Both the position numbers and the translations under genes were made by a program. This document shows positions 28,112 through 37,664 of a stretch of 64,000 bases of DNA, piece by piece (the stretch's first letter is position 1; every line of letters starts with the position of its first letter). Below the pieces are notes generated by a model that saw nothing but the letters and a program-made list of their open reading frames with translations, had not been told where the DNA came from and did no database searches. The DNA is from Bacteroides acidifaciens (GTDB lineage: Bacteria > Bacteroidota > Bacteroidia > Bacteroidales > Bacteroidaceae). The DNA is taken from contig NZ_CAEUHO010000004.1 of assembly GCF_903181435.1 (NCBI RefSeq), forward strand, positions 558,001-622,000, written 5' to 3'.

Positions 28112-31003
28112 ATGAACGAGAAACTGCTGCTTTTCCTTCTGTCCGTTTGTTTCTTCCTTCCGGTTTCTTCCGCGACGGGACAGTATAACTTTATTCACGT
28201 GAATGGTGCGGACGGACTTTCAAACAGTCATGTCAAGTCTATTATTCAGGATAGTTACGGCTTTGTCTGGCTGGGCACGCGCAACGGGCTGAACCGTTAC
28301 GACGGCGTTTCTATGCAGGTATATCCTTGCTGTGATGAGGCTACCGGACGGGGAAACCAGGTTATCTCCGCACTTTTTGAAGATGCTCATCGAAGGCTTT
28401 GGGTAGGAACGGACGACGGAGTCTACCTTCAAGACCTCGCGACTGGCAAATTTACTTTCTTTGATGTCCGCACGGCGGCAGGCGAACAAATCACGGGCAA
28501 CTGGATTCAGGACATCGTCGCAGACCGTTCGGGGAATATATGGGTAAACGTCCCCAACCAGGGAGTTTTTCGTTACCATGAAGCCACAGGAAAGTTGTCC
28601 CGCTATACCCCTTGTCCGGGAGAAGACAAAAGCAAGGATTTTCCGCAATCCATATGCGTGGACGGAGAAGGCACAGTCTGGATAGGGACATACGGGGCGG
28701 GAATCTACCGCTATAACCCTGCGAAAGATACCTATGACGCGGTTGCGAAGGAAGCATTGAAAGGTGATTTTATCTTCACCCTGTGCGATTATGGCGATGA
28801 GTTGATTGTTGGAGTGCACGAAGAAGAACTGAAACGGTTCAATAAAAAGACAGGTGAAGTCAGCATTTTTCCGGCACCGGAGATACATCGCAAGATAATC
28901 CGTTACGTAATCTGTTTCGGCGACGAGCTTTGGGTAGGAACACAGAATGGCGTATATGTGATTAATGAAAAGCAGAACAGCCTGCAACATATCTCCGCCG
29001 ATGCAGAAGGAGCGTATGGGCTGGGTGACGCTATCATTGATAAAATCTACCGCGACCGCGAAGGTGGCACATGGATTTGTACACAGTTTGGTGGTGTGAG
29101 TTATCTGCCGGTGCGTACCATCGACTTTTCCATTCATCTTCCGGGAAAACCTGGCGCAGTCTGTGGACGTCGTATCAGCGAACTGGCTGAAGGAAAAGAC
29201 GGGCTTGTATGGATAGGCACGCAGGATGGCGGTGTCTGCTACTTGAATCCTCAAACCGGATTCTTTACCACCGTCCCCGAATCTCCCGACCGTCGGAATG
29301 TATTGAGCCTCTTCGCCTCGGATGATTTGGTGGGAGCCGGCTATTTTAAAGGTGGTATTGACTTTATTACTCCCGGTCTTGTCACTCACGGCCTTACCAC
29401 TCCCGGTGCATCTGCCGTTTCTCCCCTTCCTTCTTTCAACGGACGCGTACAGACACTTTATCCCCAACAACTCGGCATCAGTGAAGGTTCCGTATTTGCC
29501 CTTCACCGCGACCGTCAGGGAGTAATCTGGTTGGGCGACGGCTGGAATATCTTCCGTTCTGTCGACGGCGGGCGTACATTCGGGAAAATGAAGCAGTTCG
29601 GTTATGCTTTTATGCGCGACATTCTCGAAGATAGGAACGGTACTATCTGGGTAGCGACCATGGGAAACGGAGTATTCCGCTATAATCCGGCAACCGATGA
29701 AACGGTCAATTACAGACATCTGCCGGGAGACACCACCTCTATCGGCACCAACGAAGTGACCGGCATATCCGAAGACAGCAAAGGCTTTCTCTGGTTTTCC
29801 ACAGACAGAGGCGGGCTTTCCCGCTTCAACCCCGAAACGGCTACTTTCCGCACCTATACCGAAGCGGACGGACTGCCCGACAACGTAACTTACAAGGTTG
29901 TAGAAGACCAACAACACCGCATCTGGTTCGGAACAGACCGTGGCTTGGTCTGCCTGTATCCCGAAGCCGACAGTTTGCACGTATTTACCCGTAACGACGG
30001 TCTGCCAGACAACCAGTTCAACTATAAATCGGCTCTGGTCGCCACCGACGGCACTATTTGGATGGGTACGATAAATGGGCTCGTCTCTTTCAACCCGCAT
30101 ACCATCCGCCGGAATGCTTTTGTACCGCCTGTTTATATCACCCGTATGCGCGTGCAAGATCGTGAGACTCCTTTTTCTTCCGAAGGCGTACACCTGCCTT
30201 ATCGTTCCAATATCAGTTTTGATTTCGTAGCATTGAGCTACTCTTCGCCGGAAGCTAACCGTTACGCTTATAAAATGGAAGGCATTGATAACGAATGGAT
30301 TCATACTTCCGACATACATACGGCTTCGGATGCCCAACTCCCGCCGGGAGACTACGTGTTCCGTGTGCGGGGCAGCAATAACGATGGTGTATGGAATCCC
30401 GTAGAAGCCACTTTGTCGATACGTATTCTCCCACCTTGGTGGCGTACTGTCTGGGCGTACCTTATTTATATCATTCTATTATCCGGCAGCTTTGTATTTA
30501 CTCTCCGTACTTACCGCCGCCGTGAAGTGCAGAAGATTCGCGAACAGCAGTTATTGGCGGAACTGGCGCGCGAACGGGAAGCGCATCGTACCCACGAACT
30601 GTTCTTGAACCAAATCACTTACGGAGCCTGTACCCCGCAAGGGGATACCATGACTCGTGCCGACGAACAATTGATGTCGCAACTGATAGCCAAAGTGCGT
30701 GAGAACCTTGCAGATACCAATTATAATGTGGAAGCATTGGCGGCTGCCATGAATATGTCCCGTTCCAGCCTGCACCGGAAGATTAAGTCGCTGACCGATC
30801 TTTCTTCGCTCGACTTTATCCGTGTCATCCGCTTGAAGCGTGCAGCGGAGTTGTTGCAGGAAGGCGAACTGCGTATCAATGAAATCTGCGACAGGGTAGG
30901 ATTCCAGTCACCTTCATACTTTGCCAAGATATTCCAGAAGCAGTTCGGCGTGACTCCTACGGAATTTATATCCAGAAACCGACAAAGGACGGAAGATAAA
31001 TAA
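28112..31003 (+). CDS. Membrane-tethered propeller / Y_Y_Y / AraC one-component regulator
   Basis: A 963-residue protein. Signal peptide (~1-23), then a 14-bladed-type two-component-regulator propeller region (~25-690) with many WxGT.xGxxRYxP repeats (GFVWLGTRNGLNRYDG, RLWVGTDDGVY). A Y_Y_Y domain follows (~695-772), then one transmembrane helix (~777-798), a short coiled coil (~800-830) and an AraC-type double helix-turn-helix (~860-957). Bacteroides hybrid two-component systems have this sensor and output but place a histidine kinase, HATPase and receiver between them. Here only about 60 residues separate the membrane from the HTH. It probably senses a periplasmic glycan and binds DNA from the membrane. 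It is divergent from the TonB receptor gene, its likely target. Confidence 0.9.
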   Translation: MNEKLLLFLLSVCFFLPVSSATGQYNFIHVNGADGLSNSHVKSIIQDSYGFVWLGTRNGLNRYDGVSMQVYPCCDEATGRGNQVISALFEDAHRRLWVGTDDGVYLQDLATGKFTFFDVRTAAGEQITGNWIQDIVADRSGNIWVNVPNQGVFRYHEATGKLSRYTPCPGEDKSKDFPQSICVDGEGTVWIGTYGAGIYRYNPAKDTYDAVAKEALKGDFIFTLCDYGDELIVGVHEEELKRFNKKTGEVSIFPAPEIHRKIIRYVICFGDELWVGTQNGVYVINEKQNSLQHISADAEGAYGLGDAIIDKIYRDREGGTWICTQFGGVSYLPVRTIDFSIHLPGKPGAVCGRRISELAEGKDGLVWIGTQDGGVCYLNPQTGFFTTVPESPDRRNVLSLFASDDLVGAGYFKGGIDFITPGLVTHGLTTPGASAVSPLPSFNGRVQTLYPQQLGISEGSVFALHRDRQGVIWLGDGWNIFRSVDGGRTFGKMKQFGYAFMRDILEDRNGTIWVATMGNGVFRYNPATDETVNYRHLPGDTTSIGTNEVTGISEDSKGFLWFSTDRGGLSRFNPETATFRTYTEADGLPDNVTYKVVEDQQHRIWFGTDRGLVCLYPEADSLHVFTRNDGLPDNQFNYKSALVATDGTIWMGTINGLVSFNPHTIRRNAFVPPVYITRMRVQDRETPFSSEGVHLPYRSNISFDFVALSYSSPEANRYAYKMEGIDNEWIHTSDIHTASDAQLPPGDYVFRVRGSNNDGVWNPVEATLSIRILPPWWRTVWAYLIYIILLSGSFVFTLRTYRRREVQKIREQQLLAELAREREAHRTHELFLNQITYGACTPQGDTMTRADEQLMSQLIAKVRENLADTNYNVEALAAAMNMSRSSLHRKIKSLTDLSSLDFIRVIRLKRAAELLQEGELRINEICDRVGFQSPSYFAKIFQKQFGVTPTEFISRNRQRTEDK

Positions 31004-31079
31004 CTGTCATTGACTATCGAGTCTTATTTTCGTATGATTCTGAATGAATTCATTCTCGTGCGGGGATGAATCAAAGCAG

Positions 31080-31189
31080 TACTGAATTAAGCCGAGCCAT
31101 GTACTTGACTTACTCAAGTCTCCTATATCATTTCATTGAGTGTAGTACTTGTTGCAGTCAAGTCTCCTACTTGTTACAGCTAAATCTTC
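31080..31189 (+). repeat. 22-bp periodic repeat array A
   Basis: About five consecutive 22-bp units starting at 31080, 31102, 31124, 31146 and 31168. Units at 31102, 31146 and 31168 are clear (TACTTG at the start, CAAGTCTCC or TAAATCTTC at the end); 31080 and 31124 match at about half the positions. ACTTG and CAAGT form an inverted pair inside a unit. 22 is not a multiple of 3 and no ORF is supported. Confidence 0.65.
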
Positions 31190-31326
31190 TACCAAATATA
31201 AAAAGTGAAAAACCGCCTTCAGCTTTCAGTTCTTCAAAAAAGTCCCTTTTCATCGGTGTTTTTGGCTGAAGTCACTCCTGAATGCAAAAGTGTATAACTT
31301 AACCACGTGCCACCCACTTTTGTCCG

Positions 31327-31417
31327 GGTGATGAATCTATATCCCCCGCATGGTGGGCATATAGATCCAGTACGGTGAGTATATATACCTACCACGGTGA
31401 ATATATAGCTCTATTGT
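31327..31417 (+). repeat. 22-bp periodic repeat array B
   Basis: GGTG followed by an ATATA-rich palindromic core recurs at 31327, 31352, 31374 and 31396: spacing 25, then 22 and 22 bp. Cores include GTATATATAC. It lies in the 732-bp gene-free stretch between the regulator gene and hppA. The remaining sequence there carries array A, a hairpin and a 13-bp inverted repeat. Confidence 0.6.
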
Positions 31418-31452
31418 CAAGTCTGAAAAAGCTGAATGCGCTGAAAGCACTC

Positions 31453-31490
31453 CCCCCTGGCTACAACCTATTCTCGCAGGGGGTATTTTT
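31453..31490 (+). terminator. GC-rich hairpin with T-run
   Basis: CCCCCTG (31453-31459) pairs with CAGGGGG (31477-31483) across a 17-base loop, followed by TATTTTTT. It could end transcripts from the regulator gene or from the repeat region, 450 bp after the stop codon. Confidence 0.5.
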
Positions 31491-31491
31491 T

Positions 31492-31557
31492 CCGCTTTCA
31501 GCCGCTATCCCCTTCTGCCAAGTCGTTTGCGAATAAAACTGAAACGGCTGAAAGCGG
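31492..31557. repeat. Perfect 13-bp inverted repeat
   Basis: CCGCTTTCAGCCG (31492-31504) and CGGCTGAAAGCGG (31545-31557) are exact reverse complements 40 bp apart. Partial copies (GCTGAAAGC, CAGCTTTCAG) occur at 31214-31230 and near 31440. It is of unknown role and upstream of the hppA promoter. Confidence 0.65.
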
Positions 31558-31735
31558 ATTATAGCATAAAAATTCAGTAAGAGAGTTTTAGCTAGTTTAG
31601 ATACAGATAATTGGAGATTTGACTCATTTCCGCACAAAAATGAACATTATTCTATCAGAATTTTTCTTTCTTACTTGCTTTTGTCGTTTGATTTCCATAA
31701 TTTTAGCCACCGTAAACCCTTTAAAAATTAATCCT

Positions 31736-33940
31736 ATGGATAGCATTCTTTTCTGGCTGGTTCCGGTTGCTTCCGTGTTGGCCCTCTGCTTTGCTTATTA
31801 CTTCCATAAGCAAATGATGAAGGAGAGTGAAGGTACTCCCCAAATGATAAAAATTGCCGCTGCCGTGCGCAAAGGCGCTATGTCTTACCTGAAGCAGCAA
31901 TACAAGATTGTAGGCTGGGTATTCCTGGGACTGGTAATTTTGTTCTCAATTATGGCTTATGGCTTTCACGTTCAGAATGCATGGGTTCCCATCGCTTTCC
32001 TGACAGGTGGTTTCTTCTCCGGTCTTTCCGGTTTCCTTGGGATGAAAACGGCAACTTATGCATCGGCGCGTACCGCCAATGCCGCGCGCAACTCGTTGAA
32101 CTCAGGATTGAGAATCGCTTTCCGAAGCGGTGCGGTGATGGGCCTTGTCGTAGTTGGCCTTGGTTTGCTCGATATTTCTTTCTGGTACTTGTTGCTGAAT
32201 GCAGTGATTCCTGCCGACGCGCTCACGCCTACTCATAAACTCTGCGTGATTACCACTACAATGCTTACTTTCGGTATGGGAGCTTCCACACAGGCGCTTT
32301 TTGCCCGTGTCGGTGGTGGTATCTATACAAAGGCTGCCGATGTCGGAGCCGACCTGGTGGGTAAGGTGGAAGCCGGAATCCCCGAGGACGACCCGCGCAA
32401 TCCTGCCACTATTGCCGACAATGTAGGTGATAACGTCGGTGACGTAGCCGGTATGGGAGCCGATTTATATGAATCTTACTGTGGTTCTATCCTGGCAACC
32501 GCTGCCTTGGGTGCTGCCGCCTTTATCCATTCTGCCAATACGGTGATGCAGTTCAAAGCTGTTATTGCTCCGATGCTGATTGCGGCAGTGGGCATAATCC
32601 TTTCTATTATAGGTATATTCGCTGTCCGTACCAAGGAGAATGCGAAGATGAAAGACTTGTTGGGCTCGTTGGCATTCGGAACGAATCTTAGTTCCGTGCT
32701 CATCGTTATAGCTACCTTCCTTATATTGTGGCTCTTGAAACTCGATAACTGGGCGCTGATTTCTTGTGCCGTGGTAGTCGGCCTGCTGGTCGGCATTGTC
32801 ATCGGACGTTCTACGGAGTATTATACTTCCCAGTCTTATCGCCCCACTCAGAAACTGAGTGAAAGCGGCAAGACCGGCCCTGCCACGGTGATTATCTCCG
32901 GTATCGGACTGGGTATGCTTTCTACGGCTATCCCTGTGATTGCCGTAGTCGTAGGTATCATCGCTTCTTATTTGTTGGCTTCCGGCGGCGACTTTGCCAA
33001 TGTCGGAATGGGATTGTACGGAATCGGTATTGCCGCTGTCGGCATGCTTTCTACATTAGGAATCACATTGGCAACAGATGCCTACGGTCCGATTGCCGAT
33101 AATGCAGGTGGTAATGCGGAAATGGCAGGCTTGGGGGCTGAAGTCCGCAAACGTACCGACGCGCTCGACTCATTGGGTAATACAACCGCTGCCACAGGAA
33201 AAGGTTTTGCAATCGGTTCTGCCGCACTGACCGGTCTGGCTTTGTTGGCATCTTATATTGAGGAAATCCGAATCGGTCTGACCCGTCTCGGAAGCGTGGA
33301 CTTGACTTACTCGGATGGAAGCCCTTTCAACGTAGCGAATGCGACATTTATCGACTTCATGAACTATTATGAAGTGAACCTGATGAACCCGAAAGTGCTT
33401 TCGGGCATGTTCCTCGGTTCGATGATGGCTTTCCTGTTCTGTGGGCTGACAATGAATGCGGTAGGACGTGCCGCAGGACATATGGTGGACGAAGTACGTC
33501 GCCAGTTCCGTGAAATAAAAGGCATCCTGACGGGAGAAGCCGAACCGGATTACGAACGCTGTGTCGCCATCTCTACAAAAGGGGCACAAAGGGAAATGGT
33601 CGTTCCCTCTCTGGTTGCTATCATTGCTCCTATCCTTACCGGGCTCGTCTTTGGTGTTCCCGGTGTGCTCGGTCTGTTGATTGGTGGTCTGAGCAGTGGT
33701 TTCGTATTGGCTATCTTCATGGCTAATGTCGGCGGTGCATGGGATAACGCAAAGAAATATGTGGAAGAAGGCAACTTCGGTGGCAAAGGCAGCGAAGTTC
33801 ATAAAGCAACCGTGGTAGGCGACACGGTAGGCGACCCGTTCAAAGATACATCCGGCCCCAGCTTGAATATTCTGATAAAACTGATGAGCATGGTAGCCAT
33901 TGTGATGGCAGGGCTCACTGTTGCCTGGAGCTTGTTCTAA
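31736..33940 (+). CDS. hppA: Ion-pumping membrane pyrophosphatase
   Basis: A 734-residue integral membrane protein with about 16 helices that couples pyrophosphate hydrolysis to Na+ and/or H+ export. The start is the ATG at 31736 ([11 protein letters not shown]); the open frame extends 39 codons further upstream, through the likely promoter. The acidic active-site motif [20 protein letters not shown], followed by DNVGDNVGD, is intact, as is the C-terminal [24 protein letters not shown] has Ala at the position that is Lys in potassium-independent enzymes, indicating the K+-dependent class. Related Bacteroides enzymes are known Na+ or dual Na+/H+ pumps; the ion here is inferred. Confidence 0.95.
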   Translation: MDSILFWLVPVASVLALCFAYYFHKQMMKESEGTPQMIKIAAAVRKGAMSYLKQQYKIVGWVFLGLVILFSIMAYGFHVQNAWVPIAFLTGGFFSGLSGFLGMKTATYASARTANAARNSLNSGLRIAFRSGAVMGLVVVGLGLLDISFWYLLLNAVIPADALTPTHKLCVITTTMLTFGMGASTQALFARVGGGIYTKAADVGADLVGKVEAGIPEDDPRNPATIADNVGDNVGDVAGMGADLYESYCGSILATAALGAAAFIHSANTVMQFKAVIAPMLIAAVGIILSIIGIFAVRTKENAKMKDLLGSLAFGTNLSSVLIVIATFLILWLLKLDNWALISCAVVVGLLVGIVIGRSTEYYTSQSYRPTQKLSESGKTGPATVIISGIGLGMLSTAIPVIAVVVGIIASYLLASGGDFANVGMGLYGIGIAAVGMLSTLGITLATDAYGPIADNAGGNAEMAGLGAEVRKRTDALDSLGNTTAATGKGFAIGSAALTGLALLASYIEEIRIGLTRLGSVDLTYSDGSPFNVANATFIDFMNYYEVNLMNPKVLSGMFLGSMMAFLFCGLTMNAVGRAAGHMVDEVRRQFREIKGILTGEAEPDYERCVAISTKGAQREMVVPSLVAIIAPILTGLVFGVPGVLGLLIGGLSSGFVLAIFMANVGGAWDNAKKYVEEGNFGGKGSEVHKATVVGDTVGDPFKDTSGPSLNILIKLMSMVAIVMAGLTVAWSLF

Positions 33941-33962
33941 AAAAAAGTAAGAAATAACCAAG

Positions 33963-33997
33963 AAAAAGGAGACGGAAAACGAGTCTCCTTTTTTTAT
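33963..33997 (+). terminator. Terminator of hppA
   Basis: GGAGAC (33968-33973) pairs with GTCTCC (33983-33988), followed by seven T residues and preceded by an A-run. Confidence 0.85.
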
Positions 33998-34003
33998 TTC
34001 CTT

Positions 34004-34011
34004 TACCTTTG
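34004..34011 (+). promoter_or_regulatory. -7 element of rnhB
   Basis: TACCTTTG, 42 bp before the rnhB start. The region where -33 would sit overlaps the hppA terminator and has no clear TTTG. Confidence 0.5.
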
Positions 34012-34053
34012 TGCTTGAATAAAAATAAGTTGTACTGAATAAAAACGATAAAG

Positions 34054-34656
34054 ATGCTATTACCTTATTTGAATGAGAATCTGATTGAAGCGGGATGTGA
34101 TGAGGCAGGTCGTGGTTGTCTGGCAGGTGCGGTCTATGCTGCTGCCGTGATTCTTCCGAAGGACTTTAAGAATGAGTTGTTGAATGACTCCAAGCAACTG
34201 ACGGAAAAACAACGCTATGCATTGCGTGAGGTGATAGAAAAGGAAGCAATAGCCTGGGCGGTTGGTGTCGTTTCGCCGGAAGAGATAGATGAGATAAATA
34301 TCCTGCGTGCTTCTTTCCTGGCCATGCACCGTGCTGTCGACCAACTGACTACCCGTCCGCAGCATCTGCTAATTGATGGCAATCGTTTCAATAAATACCC
34401 CGATATTCCTCATACCACGGTAATAAAGGGAGATGGAAAATATCTTTCAATAGCCGCCGCATCTATTTTGGCCAAAACTTATAGAGACGACTATATGAAT
34501 CGTCTTCACGAAGAATATCCATCTTACGATTGGAACCGTAATAAAGGCTATCCAACGAAGAAACACCGTGCTGCCATTGCCGAACGTGGGACAACTCCTT
34601 ATCATCGTTTAACATTTAATCTGTTAGGAGACGGGCAACTTTCTTTAGGTTTCTAG
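34054..34656 (+). CDS. rnhB: Ribonuclease HII
   Basis: A 200-residue metal-dependent endonuclease that cuts the RNA strand of RNA-DNA hybrids and removes single ribonucleotides from DNA. The DEAGRG motif (residues ~15-20) supplies the first two acidic residues, and the third Asp is in [21 protein letters not shown] and NKGYPTKKH match the family. It has its own promoter and stands alone. Confidence 0.96.
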   Translation: MLLPYLNENLIEAGCDEAGRGCLAGAVYAAAVILPKDFKNELLNDSKQLTEKQRYALREVIEKEAIAWAVGVVSPEEIDEINILRASFLAMHRAVDQLTTRPQHLLIDGNRFNKYPDIPHTTVIKGDGKYLSIAAASILAKTYRDDYMNRLHEEYPSYDWNRNKGYPTKKHRAAIAERGTTPYHRLTFNLLGDGQLSLGF

Positions 34657-34795
34657 TGCTATTTGTTTTCTTTGAACTTATATTTTCTACATTTTTTTGC
34701 AGAATAAGCACGATTTTGTTACATATAACCCTGATTTTGTTCTGTTTGGGATGAAAAAGTGTTGTTTAGTGCTTTTAATTGTTATTAAAATGCTA

Positions 34796-34803
34796 TATAT
34801 TTG
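34796..34803 (+). promoter_or_regulatory. -7 element of the DUF5723 gene
   Basis: TATATTTG ends 34 bp before the ATG at 34837. The frame could be extended to a TTG at 34801, but that codon lies in this element. Confidence 0.55.
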
Positions 34804-34836
34804 CAAACGATAACAAGGATTAAAAAGTTTAAAATC

Positions 34837-36375
34837 ATGGCAACAAACAAGCTATTATGCTCTTTTAGAATTATTGGGGTATTTTCTATCATGTTGATTT
34901 GCGCTCTTTCTGCAAATGCACAGTTTTTACGTACTTCTTATTTTATGGAAGGTACGCATTATCGTCAACAATTGAATCCGGCTTTGACACCGACAAAAGG
35001 GTATTTTAACCTTCCGGTAATTGGTGCCGTAAATGCGACTGTTGGGTCTACTTCATTAGGATATCAGGATATCATTGATATTATTGATAATGGGGATGAT
35101 TTCTATAAAAGTACGGACTTTATGAATCGTCTGAAAGATAATAATAAACTGAATGTGAACTTCAGTACAGAGATTCTTTCTGCCGGATGGTACAAAGGTA
35201 AAAACTTCTGGTCATTTAATATTGGTCTCCGTACGGATATTGGTGCGAACTTGACAAAATCTATGTTCACCTTTCTGAATGAGATGGAGACGATCGAAGA
35301 AAACTGGAGAAACAGTAGTTATGACATAAGTAACCAACAATTGAATATCAATGCTTATACTGAAGTCGGTTTAGGACTTTCACGTCAAATCAACAGTCGT
35401 TTAACGGTGGGGGCTAGAGTGAAAGCTTTATTAGGTATCGGCAATATGGAGTTGAAGCTTAATCAGATTGCCATGAGTGCTAATTTGCCTACTGATAAAG
35501 ATATTGCAGATTGGCAAAACCCGGATTATTGGACAGGTTTAGGTAGTGGTGCGGCAGCAGAAGCTGAAAAGTTGAAAGCTAAATTTAATAATTATCATGC
35601 AAACCTGAATGTTGGTGCAGAACTGAAAAGTTCTTTTAAAGGTTTGGAGTTGAAAGAAGAAGATAAAGACTATGTTACTGATTTTGATTTTGACAGTGGT
35701 AAATTAGGTATAGCTGGTTATGGTTTTGGTATTGATTTGGGAGCATCTTATAAAATAATGGATAATTTGACCGTATCTGCTTCTATTCTTGATTTAGGAT
35801 TTATCTCTTGGTCGAAATCTAGTACAAAGCTTGCATCTGCTAATCCAGATCCTATTGATATACAGGGTAAAAAGTATGCAGATATGATTAACCCCAATGC
35901 CCCGCAGACTAGTATTACAAAAGCATTAAATCAATTGAATGCTGATACTGAGGACTATATGGAGCTCGTAACAAAAGGTGATGTACTTAACTATGATATG
36001 TTGCAACTTCAAGTAAGTGACGTAAAAGAATCTCGCAAATCTCGCTTGGCTTCTACATTAGTAATAGGTGCAGAATACGGTTTCTTCAATAACAAACTGG
36101 CAGTTGGTGCATTGTCCACAACTCGTTTTGTACAACCCGATGCACTTACTGAATTAACATTCTCTGCAAACTATCGTCCGAAAAACTGGTTTAACGTCGC
36201 TCTTAGTTACTCAGTAATTCAGTCAGCAGGTAAATCTTTCGGTTTAGGTCTGAAATTAGGCCCGTTATTTGTTGGAACTGACTATATGTTCTTAGGAAAG
36301 AACTCTAACTCTGTTAACGGATTCGTTGGAGTCTCTATCCCATTGGGTGGAAAAAAAGTAAACAAACAAGGATAA
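34837..36375 (+). CDS. DUF5723-type outer-membrane beta-barrel protein
   Basis: A 512-residue exported protein starting at ATG 34837. The signal peptide is about 28 residues and ends ALSANAQ. The rest alternates short amphipathic strands (GYFNLPVIGAVNATVG, WSFNIGLRTDIGANL, LGLGLKLGPLFVG) and ends in a barrel-type strand (NGFVGVSIPLGGKK). The N-terminal FLRTSYFMEGTHYRQQLNPAL block marks the DUF5723 family, common in Bacteroidales and related to FadL/PorV-like barrels. Function is unknown. It is monocistronic with a strong terminator. Confidence 0.82.
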   Translation: MATNKLLCSFRIIGVFSIMLICALSANAQFLRTSYFMEGTHYRQQLNPALTPTKGYFNLPVIGAVNATVGSTSLGYQDIIDIIDNGDDFYKSTDFMNRLKDNNKLNVNFSTEILSAGWYKGKNFWSFNIGLRTDIGANLTKSMFTFLNEMETIEENWRNSSYDISNQQLNINAYTEVGLGLSRQINSRLTVGARVKALLGIGNMELKLNQIAMSANLPTDKDIADWQNPDYWTGLGSGAAAEAEKLKAKFNNYHANLNVGAELKSSFKGLELKEEDKDYVTDFDFDSGKLGIAGYGFGIDLGASYKIMDNLTVSASILDLGFISWSKSSTKLASANPDPIDIQGKKYADMINPNAPQTSITKALNQLNADTEDYMELVTKGDVLNYDMLQLQVSDVKESRKSRLASTLVIGAEYGFFNNKLAVGALSTTRFVQPDALTELTFSANYRPKNWFNVALSYSVIQSAGKSFGLGLKLGPLFVGTDYMFLGKNSNSVNGFVGVSIPLGGKKVNKQG

Positions 36376-36446
36376 ATAGAATTTAATTTCTCTCTCTAAA
36401 CATTCTCTTTTAATTAATTCTCTATCGAAGTAAAAACGTATAATTT

Positions 36447-36485
36447 CAGCCTGTTATCTGTGATTAGATGACAGGCTGTTTTTTT
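36447..36485 (+). terminator. Terminator of the DUF5723 gene
   Basis: CAGCCTGT (36447-36454) pairs with ACAGGCTG (36471-36478), then seven T residues. It converges on the end of corA. Confidence 0.88.
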
Positions 36486-36488
36486 ATA

Positions 36489-37418
36489 TCAGAACCATTT
36501 AATCTTCCTGAATATCACGAACGCCATTGTAGACAATCCGATGGAGAAGAGTACAATCAGAGAGAAAGCGAAAGGCACCTCTTCCAAATGAATATCCACA
36601 TTCATGCCATAGAAGCTGGCAATCAATGTCGGAAGCATCAGGACTATCGACAAACTTGTCATGCGTTTCATGATTGTATTCACATTATTCGAGATAATGG
36701 AGGCGAAAGCATCCATTGTTCCCGTGAGAATGTCGCTGTAAATATTTACCGTATTAAGCGCCTGTTTCAATTCGATAATAACGTCTTCCACTAATTCCGT
36801 ATCCAGATAATCCGTATCCTGGAAAATCGTTTTTAGTTTACCTATCATTACTTCGTTTCCACGAATGGAAGTGTTGAAGTAAACCAGTGTTTTTTGTAAT
36901 CTCATCAGGCGGAGCAAGTCTTCGTTACGGATACTGCGCTCCAGTTCCTTTTCTGCGGCACTGATATCCAGATTGATTTGTTTCAGATATTTCAGGAACC
37001 ATACGGCGGAAGAGTAGATAAGCCGGAATATCAAATCAAGCTTATTACGGACAACAATTCCCTTTCTGCGGGTATGTTCGATAAAATCCGGCAGTAAGTC
37101 AGTGTTGTGATAACATACGGATATGATAATTTCATTATTGGTGATAATACCAATCGGTACAGTTCCGAAAGGCAGACTGCCGTTCTGTTTGTTCTGCACG
37201 GGAATACGTAGAATAGTAAGCAGCCAGTTACCTTCTGTATCCGTGCGCGGCCGTTCGTCCGTATCGGCTATGTCATCGAAAAATGATTCGGGAACATTGA
37301 GCGTTTTGGTCAGAAATTCAAAGTCATCATCGTTTGGGCATACTACGTTTACCCAACTGTTGGGAAGCCATTGTGTCTTTTCCACAAAGCCTGCCTCACA
37401 ATAAAGATATGTTCTCAT
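36489..37418 (-). CDS. corA: CorA-family magnesium transporter
   Basis: A 309-residue member of the CorA divalent-cation channel family. The N-terminal soluble funnel domain (~1-240) ends in long helices. The two C-terminal membrane helices are at ~248-270 and ~282-303, with the signature YGMNVD directly after the first. The periplasmic loop is acidic (HLEEVP), as in CorA. It probably forms a homopentamer importing Mg2+ (or Co2+/Ni2+). Its promoter is about 140 bp upstream, which leaves a leader long enough for RNA control, but I see no recognisable M-box. Confidence 0.92.
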   Translation of the reverse strand: MRTYLYCEAGFVEKTQWLPNSWVNVVCPNDDDFEFLTKTLNVPESFFDDIADTDERPRTDTEGNWLLTILRIPVQNKQNGSLPFGTVPIGIITNNEIIISVCYHNTDLLPDFIEHTRRKGIVVRNKLDLIFRLIYSSAVWFLKYLKQINLDISAAEKELERSIRNEDLLRLMRLQKTLVYFNTSIRGNEVMIGKLKTIFQDTDYLDTELVEDVIIELKQALNTVNIYSDILTGTMDAFASIISNNVNTIMKRMTSLSIVLMLPTLIASFYGMNVDIHLEEVPFAFSLIVLFSIGLSTMAFVIFRKIKWF

Positions 37419-37557
37419 CTTATTGTCTCCTTTCGTTTATTTAGCACGAGCAGAGACATTAAGCTTTCAATGACTCTGTTCGCTTTAATTAATACTAGTT
37501 GTGCACGTTCGCGGGTTTGAATCGTCCATATTTCTATGATTTAATTTAAAAGCGGTG

Positions 37558-37565
37558 CAAAGGTA
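37558..37565 (-). promoter_or_regulatory. -7 element of corA
   Basis: TACCTTTG on the minus strand, 139 bp before the corA start. The -33 match is weak. The leader between carries no recognised riboswitch. Confidence 0.5.
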
Positions 37566-37664
37566 GGCAAAATCTAACCGATTACTTGCTTTGCGTCATT
37601 TTTTTATGCTTTCTTTCAATACAAGCTAGGATTTTTCTGTCATATCTTATAATTCATTCATATC

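Noticed and set aside
28220..30337. A 705-codon open frame antisense to the propeller regulator gene
   Set aside because: It is a shadow of a GC-richer coding strand: no domain or start signal, and low-complexity-like composition. The same applies to long antisense frames over the Sel1 gene and infB.
31066..31269. A 67-codon ORF after the regulator gene
   Set aside because: It runs across the 22-bp array, has no recognisable protein features and its composition is repeat-driven.
37419..37557. Magnesium riboswitch in the corA leader
   Set aside because: I could not find the conserved loops of the M-box or mgtA-type leaders; only a long leader is evident.
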